The notes below the pieces were generated by a model that worked only from the letters and a program-made list of their open reading frames with translations, did not search any database and was not told where the DNA came from. From the NCBI GenBank assembly GCA_016218815.1, contig JACRCX010000019.1, forward strand, positions 1-64,000: a stretch of 64,000 bases of DNA. The letters run 5' to 3'. This stretch comes from Deltaproteobacteria bacterium (GTDB lineage: Bacteria; Myxococcota_A; Polyangia; DRWM01; JAAZOP01). Positions 1 through 7,722 of this stretch are shown in pieces (position 1 is the first letter of the stretch; each line of letters begins with the position of its first letter). A program made the position numbers and the translations under genes.

Positions 1-40
1 CTTCAAGATGAGTGCCGTCGGTCGCCACCCCCACCGTAGC

Positions 41-70
41 CCCTCTGCGGCTCTGCGGCTCTGCGCGAGA
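41..70 (-). repeat. Dispersed CGCAGAG-type repeat, copy A
   Basis: Read on the minus strand, this is a run of GCAGAGCC units ending in the TCTCGCGCAGAG motif. Related copies lie at 14172-14203 and 23643-23681. All three sit outside genes. Similar strings occur in many unrelated bacterial genomes. I see no gene in the first 197 bases. Confidence 0.5.
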
Positions 71-197
71 TTCGGTCCCCTGCCGGAAGCACGGAGCGAC
101 GGGCGGCGCCGCGATTCACCCCCAGTTGGGGGGATGCACCCTGGACACCGATGGACACCGATGGGAAGGGTCCGGATCCGGGCTGGGAACCGAGAAC

Positions 198-2285
198 TCA
201 ATTCGTGTCGTCAGCCTGGGCATCCGACGGGGCTCCGTCGCCGGAGGCGGGGGGTTGTTCCCGGGAGATGGAGAAGTCGTCGAGGAGAGTGCCTTCGGTG
301 TCGATCGCGCGGACGCGGAGGGAGGGGAGGGTCACGTCGACGATGCAGAAGTGATAGGCCTTCGCGCACGATTCGTCCTCGCCGGTGACGCGGACGTCGT
401 ACAGGCCGGCGCCGCCGCCGCCGGTGGTGACGGCGACGAAGCCGTCGTGGTCGCGCGAGCGGCCGGAGAGGTGGTCGTGGCCGGAGAGGACGAGGCGGAC
501 GCCACCGGCGGCCAGGACGGGGGTGAGGATGTCGGAGAGGCTGTCGGCGGAGTGACGGCGTTCGCGGCTGAGGGCGCAGGAGCGGAGAGGCTGGTGGACG
601 CTGACGATCTTCCACGGCGCGTCGCTGGCCGCGAGGGCCGCGGCGAGCCACTCGGTCTGCTCGCTGCGCACGTTCAGGCGGGCGTAGGCCGAGAGGACGA
701 AGACCTCGACGTCCCCGGCGCGGAACGAGTACCAGGATTCGTTGCCCGGCAGCGCGAACCACTCGTACCAACTCTCGTCGAGCGAGTCGTGGTTGCCGAA
801 GACGGGGACGATGGGCACGTCGGCCAGGAGCGGCGCGGTGGGCCCGAAGAACTCCTCGTTCCAGGCGTCGTAGTCGTCACCGTATCTCGTGAGGTCGCCG
901 GTGTTGATGACGAACGCGGGGAGCGTCTCCTCGAGAGACGTCATGGCGGCGACAACGGCGGAGTGCTTTCGCGGGTTGCTGCGGGAGTCGCCGTAGGCCA
1001 GGAAGGAGAAGGGGGTGCCGGGGGCGGGCGCGGCGCGAAGGGTGCCGGAGAGGGCGAGAACAGGTCCACGCGCCGGGGACCCCTCCCCCGCTTCCGCGGC
1101 ATCACCGGCATCCACGGCTCCGGCGGCCACCTCGTCGTCCGCGGCGCCCGGCCACGGGGGGGCACAGGCGGCGAGCTCGACGGCGTAGGGGTAGGCGATG
1201 CCCGGGGAGAGGCCGTCGATCCGGACCTCATGGTGCGTGGCGCAGACGGCTGGGTGGGCGGTGCGACGATCGAACACGCCGGCGGAACCGAACAGGACGG
1301 CGCCGGCGGTGGGGATGGATGTTTCCCAGGCGACGGTGACGCCATCGGCGCGGGGGTCCATGAGGTACGGCGTCTTGACGAAGCCGACGGCGCGGTGGGC
1401 GGAGAGGCGGAGATCGAGGTACACGGGCGGCTCGGCGTCCGTTTCGGGGGAACGGTGGACCTCGACGGCCAGCACGTTGCCGGTCGCGCGCAGGCGGACC
1501 GGGGCGAGACCCGGGAAGGCGCGATGGAAGATGCCGTGGTGGGTGGCGCGGATCCAGCGTGGGGTCTCGACGGAAACGGCCGGGTCGTCGAAACCGGCTT
1601 CGGGGTCCACGTTCGAGCGGAACACCTCGTCACCGTTGAGCCAGGCGACGACGCCGCCGCTGAAGGAGACCTCGGCCAGGAGCGCCACGACGGACTCGGG
1701 GGATTCCAGGTCGAACGTTCTTGCGAACTGCCAGACGAAGGGGCCCTGGGCTTCCTCGACGGCGTCGGCGGGGAGTTCGAGCGGGGTGACTCCGGCGGGT
1801 GCGTCGGGATGTTCGCCGGGACGCACGGCGTAGCCGCGGAAGGGGGCGGCGCCGGACGTCCAACCGGCGCGGTCCAGGTCGGCGGCGTCGAGGTTCGCGG
1901 CCCAGGAAGGACCGGGGTCGCGGGCAGGGAGGCGCCAGCGCCAAGCGGAGCCGGACGGGAAGACCTCGGCGCCATCGACGCGGAGGTCGGAGGCGGGGGT
2001 GGTGGCGGCGAGGGTGGGGAAGGAAGGGGCCTCGGCGCCGGCGTCGGCCTCCGGCTCGGGCGCCCCTGCATCCGAACCGCGGGTTTCAGCCCGCGGCTCC
2101 AAGGGCGACGGACCGCCGGCGGCATCGGCCGCACCCTGAAGGGTGCGGTTCGGTTCCGACCGGGCGGCGCCCTGAGCGTCCTGGCCCTGAGAGGCGTCCG
2201 ATTCCCGCGGGACGCCGGAACGCGGGGGGGGGCAGGCGGTGCACAGGCCGGCGACAAGGAGCGGAACGAGGAACCGGTTCCGCAT
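198..2285 (-). CDS. Metallophosphoesterase lipoprotein
   Basis: A 695-residue secreted protein. The signal peptide ends in a lipobox (LCTAC, Cys near residue 18). An acidic Ala/Asp/Glu-rich linker follows, then a beta-rich region, a fibronectin-like region starting VGFVKTPYLMDP, and a C-terminal calcineurin-like phosphoesterase domain. The domain shows the expected metal motifs in order: YGDSRSN, NTGDL, FGNHD, SVHQP and SGHDH. This layout resembles purple acid phosphatase-like secreted phosphoesterases; the substrate is unknown. The start is the ATG whose first base overlaps the TGA of the upstream lipoprotein gene, so the two are probably one operon. Strong for family, weak for substrate. 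Confidence 0.85.
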   Translation of the reverse strand: MRNRFLVPLLVAGLCTACPPPRSGVPRESDASQGQDAQGAARSEPNRTLQGAADAAGGPSPLEPRAETRGSDAGAPEPEADAGAEAPSFPTLAATTPASDLRVDGAEVFPSGSAWRWRLPARDPGPSWAANLDAADLDRAGWTSGAAPFRGYAVRPGEHPDAPAGVTPLELPADAVEEAQGPFVWQFARTFDLESPESVVALLAEVSFSGGVVAWLNGDEVFRSNVDPEAGFDDPAVSVETPRWIRATHHGIFHRAFPGLAPVRLRATGNVLAVEVHRSPETDAEPPVYLDLRLSAHRAVGFVKTPYLMDPRADGVTVAWETSIPTAGAVLFGSAGVFDRRTAHPAVCATHHEVRIDGLSPGIAYPYAVELAACAPPWPGAADDEVAAGAVDAGDAAEAGEGSPARGPVLALSGTLRAAPAPGTPFSFLAYGDSRSNPRKHSAVVAAMTSLEETLPAFVINTGDLTRYGDDYDAWNEEFFGPTAPLLADVPIVPVFGNHDSLDESWYEWFALPGNESWYSFRAGDVEVFVLSAYARLNVRSEQTEWLAAALAASDAPWKIVSVHQPLRSCALSRERRHSADSLSDILTPVLAAGGVRLVLSGHDHLSGRSRDHDGFVAVTTGGGGAGLYDVRVTGEDESCAKAYHFCIVDVTLPSLRVRAIDTEGTLLDDFSISREQPPASGDGAPSDAQADDTN

Positions 2286-4525
2286 CACTGGACATTGCCC
2301 ACGAGGATCGAGGAGCGGCGGAGGGCGAGGACCTCGCCGGGGTCGACGTTGCCGTCGATGCGGGTGGTCGGGCGGGGGAACTGGTTGGCGGAGTCGAGGG
2401 CGCCGCCGTCGGAGGTGCCGTAGGGGGCGACGGCGAAGGCGAGCGTGCCGGGGACGAGGTTGGGGGCGGCGAGGGCGAGCGCGGCGACGAGGTTGACGGT
2501 GGCCTCGACGACGCCGGTGCCGTCGTTGACGCCGTCGAAACCCGCGGTGGCGGTGGGCGAGGTCAACGCGAGCCACGCGGAGCCGGACCAGCGGACGACC
2601 TCGACGTAGCCGGTCGCCTCTTCCTGGACGAGGGCGAAGAGGGCGGAGCCCGGATCGGCGCCGACGCCGGCGACGGTGCCGCTCTTGGCCCACGGGGCGG
2701 CGACGGTGGCGCTGGCGGCGGGAGCACCGACCCAGACGTAGAGGATGTGGTCGGACCAGCCGACGTGGACCTCGTCGGTGGCGACGTAGAGGACACCTGC
2801 GTCGTTGAGCGCGGCCCAGACGTCCATGGTGGGCGTCAGGGTGTCGTAGAAGCGGCGGGGCGCGGCGGGAGCGGTGGCGGTCCAGGAGTCCAGGACGCCG
2901 TTGGAGGTGAGGAAGGCGAGCGGGCTGGTGATGGCCCAGTCGTCGGCGTACACGGTGGCGGTGGTGAAGCCGGCGCCGACGTCGTAGAGGCGCAGGAGGG
3001 CGCGGATGGAGGCGGCGCCCGCGGGGGCGGCGGTCTCGGTGAAGGTGAACTCGGCCCAGGCGGGAGCGTCGCTGGTGTAGGGGGTCGCGTAGTCCGGGGT
3101 GCCGATCGCGGCGCCCGCGGCGTCGTAGAACTGGAGGCCGGTGCGGGCGCGGCCGGCCGGGTCGTTGTCGTACAGCCAGACGTGGTGGGTGTAGACGACG
3201 CCGACGGCGACCGGGGAGTACCAGGTCTGGACGAGGTCGCGGTTGGCGGTGGTGGTCCAGGTGAGGGCGCAGGCGGCGGCGCCGTCCTGGACGACGGTGG
3301 TGGAGCGGGTGGCGGTGAAGAGGGTCGTGGGGGTCTTGAGGAAGTCGTCGGGCGGGTCGACGGAGGCGCCCCAGTCCTCGAAGTGCCAGTTCGAGTCGTC
3401 GTCGGCGGGGCAGGCGGACGCGTCGAGGCCCGAGAAATCGCCGTCGCGGAACGGGGTCAGCTCGTAGGTGCCGTCGTACTCGCCGGCGGGCGCGAGGAGG
3501 TCGAGCACCATGCCGAAGCAGGGCGGGGGAACGAGCGCGGCGAAGCCGGCGTAGGCGACGGTGGTGGCACCGCCGGTGCCGTAGGAGGCGGTCCAGGTGT
3601 CGCCGGCGCCGCCGTCGAGCTGTGCGTCGAGGATGCGGACCAGCTCGCTCTCCGTGGACTCGTTGATCGGTGCGCCGGCGGAGAGGTCCTGGGCCCAAGG
3701 GCCGACGGAGGGGGTGAGACCGTCGTTCTCGTCGACGGCGAAGGCGCGCGCTTCCTTGAGGCCGTGGTACTGGCCGAGCTGGGCGATCGTCACCGAGACG
3801 GTGTTGCCGGCGGCGACGGCGGGGGCGGCGGCGGCGGTCCAGAAGAAGAGGCCGGGGCCGGTGGGGGATTCCTGGGCGTAGAAGCCGTTGTCGGAGGCGG
3901 CGGTCGGCTTGACGTAGGTCACGAACAGATCGCGCACTTGGCGTGGAGGAGAGAGGGCGCCGTCGGCGGCGTCGCGAAGGGCCTGGAGCGGGAAGGAGCA
4001 GACGCCGCCGGAGACGCAGATGCGGCCGTCGTCGGAGCAATCGAGGTCGGCGGGGGAGTAGTCGCAGGTGAAGCCGCCGGCGCCGTCGGGGGAGCAGGCG
4101 CCGGTGGGGTCGGAGCCGTGGAGGGTGATGCCGTCGAGATCGCAGAGGCCGGTCGGGGGAACGGTGCAGGGGTTGGGCAGGCAGGGATCGGAGGTGTCGG
4201 GGGGAACGTCGGCGTCCGCGTCGGCTTCGGCGTCGGCGTCGGCGGCGGCGTCCGCGTCCGCGTCGGCTTCGGGGGCGACGTCTTCGTGGGCGTCGGCGGT
4301 GGTGTCTTCATCCGCGTCGGCGTCGGGGGTGGCGTCTTCGTCGGCGTCGGGGACGAGATCCTCGTCTGCGTCCACGGCGACGTCCTCGTCCGCATCGGCG
4401 GCGGCGTCCTGGTCCGCAGAAGCGTCCGCTTCCGCAGAAGAGTCGGCGTCGGGGTTGGATTCCTCGCTGGCGCAGCCGAAGGCGGCGGCGGCGAGCAGGG
4501 CGGGGATCAGGCGGCGAGTGACCAT
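2285..4525 (-). CDS. Lipoprotein with long acidic linker
   Basis: A 746-residue predicted lipoprotein (lipobox AAFGC). The Cys is followed by about 100 residues made almost only of Asp, Ala and Glu, which should form an extended negatively charged tether. Then come a Cys-containing EGF-like stretch and several beta-rich regions, including one resembling carbohydrate-binding or jelly-roll domains. I do not recognise an enzyme family. The start at 4525 is chosen over an upstream in-frame ATG at 4558 because GGGAGGT lies 6 bases before it and because it gives a compact signal peptide. It shares one base with the downstream phosphoesterase gene. Confidence 0.75.
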   Translation of the reverse strand: MVTRRLIPALLAAAAFGCASEESNPDADSSAEADASADQDAAADADEDVAVDADEDLVPDADEDATPDADADEDTTADAHEDVAPEADADADAAADADAEADADADVPPDTSDPCLPNPCTVPPTGLCDLDGITLHGSDPTGACSPDGAGGFTCDYSPADLDCSDDGRICVSGGVCSFPLQALRDAADGALSPPRQVRDLFVTYVKPTAASDNGFYAQESPTGPGLFFWTAAAAPAVAAGNTVSVTIAQLGQYHGLKEARAFAVDENDGLTPSVGPWAQDLSAGAPINESTESELVRILDAQLDGGAGDTWTASYGTGGATTVAYAGFAALVPPPCFGMVLDLLAPAGEYDGTYELTPFRDGDFSGLDASACPADDDSNWHFEDWGASVDPPDDFLKTPTTLFTATRSTTVVQDGAAACALTWTTTANRDLVQTWYSPVAVGVVYTHHVWLYDNDPAGRARTGLQFYDAAGAAIGTPDYATPYTSDAPAWAEFTFTETAAPAGAASIRALLRLYDVGAGFTTATVYADDWAITSPLAFLTSNGVLDSWTATAPAAPRRFYDTLTPTMDVWAALNDAGVLYVATDEVHVGWSDHILYVWVGAPAASATVAAPWAKSGTVAGVGADPGSALFALVQEEATGYVEVVRWSGSAWLALTSPTATAGFDGVNDGTGVVEATVNLVAALALAAPNLVPGTLAFAVAPYGTSDGGALDSANQFPRPTTRIDGNVDPGEVLALRRSSILVGNVQ

Positions 4526-4572
4526 CGGGCGACCTCCCGGCCGGGCGAGCGGCGGCATCCGGCCCGGGTCGA

Positions 4573-4601
4573 TCTGTACTGCCGGGGAGGCTGCGTGTCG
4601 A
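4573..4601 (-). promoter_or_regulatory. Sigma-70-type promoter for the two-lipoprotein operon
   Basis: On the minus strand, TCGACA is followed by a 17-base spacer and TACAGA. Transcription would begin near 4566, about 40 bases before the ATG at 4525. Inferred from consensus similarity only. Confidence 0.4.
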
Positions 4602-4630
4602 GGGGGGGGTTGGGGGGGGGTAAGGGAGGA

Positions 4631-4756
4631 GAGAGTGGAGAGTGGAGAATGGGGAATGGAGAATGGGGAATGGGGAATGGGGAATGGGAACTAGGAACTA
4701 GGAACTAGGAACTAGGAACAGGGAACACGGAACGGGAATGGGGAAGGGGGAACAGC
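4631..4756. repeat. 18-unit heptanucleotide tandem repeat array
   Basis: Eighteen consecutive 7-base units without a break in phase. They begin as GAGAGTG, drift through GAGAATG and GGGAATG (three in a row), change to GGAACTA (four in a row), then GGAACAG, GGAACAC, GGAACGG, GAATGGG, GAAGGGG and GAACAGC. It lies between the divergent lipoprotein and ubiquitin-like operons and ends 30 bases before the latter's promoter. The units resemble the STRR heptamers known from cyanobacteria. Confidence 0.9.
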
Positions 4757-4786
4757 TTCGTCAAGGCGGTTTGGTCGACGCAATCG

Positions 4787-4816
4787 TTGACAACCTCGGG
4801 AGGACTCCCGTACCGT
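4787..4816 (+). promoter_or_regulatory. Promoter of the ubiquitin-like operon with internal palindrome
   Basis: A perfect -35 hexamer TTGACA (4787-4792) is followed 18 bases later by TACCGT (4811-4816). The same -10 variant appears upstream of two other genes here. The spacer contains a perfect inverted repeat, CGGGAG-GA-CTCCCG (4797-4810), which is well placed to be an operator. The predicted start near 4823 leaves a leader of about 20 bases. Confidence 0.5.
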
Positions 4817-4843
4817 TGGTTTGTCCGGAACGGGAAGGAAGCG

Positions 4844-5122
4844 ATGGCGGCGATACCGATCGAGGTGTGGGACGCGACCGGGAACAAGCGCGTGGACGTC
4901 GAGGTTCCCGACGACGTCGCGGTGGAACGCATCCTGCTTGTGCTCGCCGACAAGCTCCGTCTTCCCCGCCACAGCCCCGACGGCCAGCTCATGAGCTACA
5001 AGTTCCACCACCGTCGCCTGGGCATCCAATTGCTGGACGATCGTTCGCTGGGGGCCCAGGGCGTCCAAGCGGGCGACATCCTCCGACTGCAGCCGGAGAT
5101 CACGGCGGGCGCCGGTCGATGA
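4844..5122 (+). CDS. YukD/ubiquitin-like small modifier
   Basis: A 92-residue protein with a beta-grasp pattern: an N-terminal hairpin (IPIEVWD...VDVEV), a central helix (VERILLVLADKL), and C-terminal strands ending in GDILRLQ, as in YukD/EsaB-type ubiquitin-like proteins. The tail after the fold is PEITAGAGR. It does not end in Gly-Gly, but an AGAG sequence sits one residue from the end and could be exposed by trimming. The start at 4844 follows GGGAAGGAAGCG, a good ribosome-binding site; a longer reading from TTG at 4787 would begin inside the promoter. It overlaps the E1 gene by 4 bases (ATGA). Its place before E1, JAMM and E2 genes strongly supports a modifier role, though conjugation itself is inferred. 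Confidence 0.8.
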   Translation: MAAIPIEVWDATGNKRVDVEVPDDVAVERILLVLADKLRLPRHSPDGQLMSYKFHHRRLGIQLLDDRSLGAQGVQAGDILRLQPEITAGAGR

Positions 5123-6363
5123 GCGGGCAGCCGCGCGCGGAACCGGTCCAGATGGAGTTGGCGGACGACCGGTACGCGCGCCAGCGGCTGATCCCGTGGT
5201 GGGAGCAGGACCGGCTGCGCGACGCGCGGGTCCTCGTCGTCGGCGCCGGCGCCCTGGGCAACGAGCTGCTGAAGCTGCTCGCGCTGTTGGGCGCCGGGGC
5301 CATCCTGGTGGTCGATTTCGACCGTATCGAGCGGAGCAACCTGTCGCGCGCGGTGCTGTTCCGGGAGACCGACGAGGGACGGCCGAAGGCGGAGGTCGCC
5401 GCGGCGCGGGTGCGCGAGCTGAACCCGGAGGTGCGGGCCAGAGGCCTGCGGCTCGACGCGGTCCACGGCCTGGGCCTGGGCGCCTTCCTGTGGGCCGACG
5501 TGGTGCTCGGCGGCGTCGACAACCGCCTGGCCCGCGTGTTCGTCAACTCGGCCTGCGCTCGCGCGGGCAAGACGTGGGTCGACGGCGCCATCGAAGGGTT
5601 CGCCGGCGTCGTTCGCGTCTTCGATCCATCGGTGGGCGCCTGCTACGAGTGCACGATGAGCGCGGTGGATCGCAGAATCCTCGCGGAGCGGCGTTCGTGC
5701 GCGATGCTGGCGCGGCGGGCGGCCGAGGCGGGGCACGTGCCGAACACGGTGGTCGCGGCATCGATCGTCGCGGGCGTGCAGGTCCAGGAGGCGGTCAAGC
5801 TGCTGCACGGCCGCGGGACCCTGGTCGGGGAAGGCCTGCACTTCGACGGCGCGGCGCTCGACGTCTCCCGGGTGCGCTACCCGCGCCGTGACGACTGCCC
5901 GGCCCACGACCGCTGGCCCCCGGTCGTTCCGCTCGGCCGGGGCGTCGCCGACGTGACGCTGGGCGAGCTGCTCGAGCGCGCGGAGCGGTCGCTCGGCCCC
6001 GGGGCGGTGCTCGACCTCAGCCGCGACGTGATCACGGAGCTGGAGTGCCCGGCCTGCGGCCGGCGGGAGCCGGTCGCCGCGGTGCTGGGCGCGCTGGGCG
6101 AGGAGTTGGCCGCCTGCCCGGCGTGCCGCGCCCACCGCGTCGTCCACTTCACGGGTTCGGTCCGCCGGGACGGCGAGCTGGACCTGGGGCGGACCTTCGC
6201 CGAGGTCGGGGTGCCGCCGTTCGACGTCGTCGTCTCGCGCCGCGAGCTGGAGCCGGGAGAGGCGTGGTGGTTCGACGCCGACGCTTCGGCGACGTTGGGC
6301 GAGCTGGCGGTCGGGTTCGAGCCGTCCGCGTGCGCCGCGAGCGCGCGCGCGGACGGGGGTTAG
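5119..6363 (+). CDS. E1/ThiF-like ubiquitin-activating enzyme with zinc-ribbon tail
   Basis: A 414-residue adenylating enzyme. The Rossmann core has the Gly motif GAGALG (42-47), the ATP-binding acidic pair in VVDFD (66, 68), the SNLSR arginine (77), Lys90 and the VDN motif (134-135). A CYEC pair (175, 178) is followed by SCAML, whose Cys194 is the best candidate for the thioester-forming residue because it sits where UBA3-type E1s carry theirs. A DCPAH motif (260, 263) may complete a zinc site with CYEC. The tail adds a second zinc ribbon (CPAC at 310-313 and CPAC at 333-336). It overlaps the modifier gene by 4 bases. It is closer to the Ubl-E1 group than to MoeB or ThiF of cofactor pathways, judged by context and the tail. 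Confidence 0.88.
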   Translation: MSGQPRAEPVQMELADDRYARQRLIPWWEQDRLRDARVLVVGAGALGNELLKLLALLGAGAILVVDFDRIERSNLSRAVLFRETDEGRPKAEVAAARVRELNPEVRARGLRLDAVHGLGLGAFLWADVVLGGVDNRLARVFVNSACARAGKTWVDGAIEGFAGVVRVFDPSVGACYECTMSAVDRRILAERRSCAMLARRAAEAGHVPNTVVAASIVAGVQVQEAVKLLHGRGTLVGEGLHFDGAALDVSRVRYPRRDDCPAHDRWPPVVPLGRGVADVTLGELLERAERSLGPGAVLDLSRDVITELECPACGRREPVAAVLGALGEELAACPACRAHRVVHFTGSVRRDGELDLGRTFAEVGVPPFDVVVSRRELEPGEAWWFDADASATLGELAVGFEPSACAASARADGG

Positions 6364-6372
6364 GGGGCGACG

Positions 6373-7722
6373 ATGGCACTCGACGTCCGCTCGATCGATC
6401 CCGAGACGCTCGAGCGGCTCGCGGCGCCCGCGGGCCGGCAGGAGTTGCGGGTGTTCCTGGCCGAGGAGGCGTTCGACGGCATCGTGGCGCAGGCGAACGA
6501 GAGTCCCGGCCGGGAGGTCGGCGGCGTGCTGGTCGGCCGGACGGCGCGGGACGAGGCGGGACCGTACGTGAAGGTGGATGCGGTCGTCGCCGCGCGGCTG
6601 GCGGACGGCAAGGATGCCGAGCTGACGTTCACGCACGCGGCCTGGGCGGCGATCCACGAGGAGCTGGACCGGCAGCACGCGGGGGAGCGCATCGTCGGGT
6701 GGTACCACACGCACCCGGGCTTCGGCGTGTTCCTTTCGGATCGCGACGAGTTCATCCACCAGAGTTTCTTCGATCTGCCGTTCCAGATCGCGCTGGTCTA
6801 CGACACGGCCAGCCGCGAGCACGGCGTGTTCCTCTGGCGCGGGGGACGACCGTGGCGGGCGCGGCAGTACTGGATCGGGACGCGCGAGGTGTCGTGGGAC
6901 GGTCCGCGGGAAGGCCCGGTCCAGGAGCGGCAGCAGGTGCGGGCGGCCGCGGAATCCGAGGCCTCCACGCCGCCGCCGCGACCGTCGACGGCGCCGCCGG
7001 GCCCCGACGGCGAAACGGTCGGCCCGGTACCGCTCCCCTGGCTGCTGGTCGCGGGCGTCGTCGCGATCCTGGCCGCCGGCTTCCTGGGCTGGCAGATCGG
7101 CGCAGGGTCGTCGTCGGAGCGCGAGCAGGCGTTGCGCACGGAGGTGTCGCGGGCGCGGGCCGAGGGTGCGAAGGAGGCGATCGAGGGGCTGGACGCCGAC
7201 CTGCTGCTCATGCTGCGGCGCGCGCTCGGCCAGACCGAGAGCAGCTCGCTGGACGAGGCCGCCGGGGGCCTGGAGCGCGCGCTGGCCGCCGGGACCGACG
7301 GGGGTGCGGAGGCGGCGCCGGTGCGCGAGGCCTTCGCCCGGCTGCATCGAGCGCTGGACGAGCGTCGCGCCGCGGCCCGAACGCTCGAGGCGCTGGAGAA
7401 GACGATCCGCGAGGGCCGGCTCGGATCGGTCCGTCTGGCGCGCGCGGTCGATGGGCTTGGGTCCGTGGTCGGGGTGCTGTGCGCGGAGCGGGCCGCGGAG
7501 GCGGCGCGCGCGGGCGACCATGCGCGGGCGCGGGCGTGGCTGGAGGCGGCGGCGCAGATCGACCCGGAGAACCTGCCGCGCTACGAGGCGCAGCTCCAGG
7601 GGTCGGCGCCCGGAGCATCGCTCGGCGTCCGAGCGGCGGAGGCGGGCGGGGTCCCGGCGGCGCCCGCGGGAGCGGATGCCGGCGCGGAGGCGGCGAACGA
7701 CGGGGAGGGCGGCGGGCGGTGA
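6373..7722 (+). CDS. Membrane-anchored JAMM (MPN) isopeptidase
   Basis: A 449-residue protein. Residues 25-170 form a prokaryotic JAB domain with the full JAMM zinc set: Glu48 in REVGG and HTHP...SDRD giving His112, His114, Ser122 and Asp125. JAMM enzymes remove or mature ubiquitin-like proteins. A Pro-rich linker (about 195-220) leads to one transmembrane helix (221-243), followed by about 200 residues of Ala/Glu/Arg-rich helix, probably coiled coil. The catalytic domain should be cytoplasmic and tethered to the membrane. The gene begins 9 bases after the E1 stop and overlaps the next by 4 bases (GTGA). The anchor makes it unlike the short soluble JAB proteins of most bacterial Ubl operons. 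Confidence 0.88.
   Translation: MALDVRSIDPETLERLAAPAGRQELRVFLAEEAFDGIVAQANESPGREVGGVLVGRTARDEAGPYVKVDAVVAARLADGKDAELTFTHAAWAAIHEELDRQHAGERIVGWYHTHPGFGVFLSDRDEFIHQSFFDLPFQIALVYDTASREHGVFLWRGGRPWRARQYWIGTREVSWDGPREGPVQERQQVRAAAESEASTPPPRPSTAPPGPDGETVGPVPLPWLLVAGVVAILAAGFLGWQIGAGSSSEREQALRTEVSRARAEGAKEAIEGLDADLLLMLRRALGQTESSSLDEAAGGLERALAAGTDGGAEAAPVREAFARLHRALDERRAAARTLEALEKTIREGRLGSVRLARAVDGLGSVVGVLCAERAAEAARAGDHARARAWLEAAAQIDPENLPRYEAQLQGSAPGASLGVRAAEAGGVPAAPAGADAGAEAANDGEGGGR

Noticed and set aside
12..4708. Very long plus-strand ORFs opposite the two minus-strand lipoprotein genes
   Set aside because: They are rich in Gly, Arg, Ala and Glu without domains and mirror the real genes; high GC leaves few stop codons in every frame.
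4631..4756. Heptad array as a CRISPR or origin iterons
   Set aside because: No spacers, no replication gene nearby and the unit sequence drifts.
4787..4843. Longer start of the ubiquitin-like protein at TTG 4787
   Set aside because: It begins in the predicted -35 and lacks a ribosome site; ATG 4844 has a good one and fits the domain.
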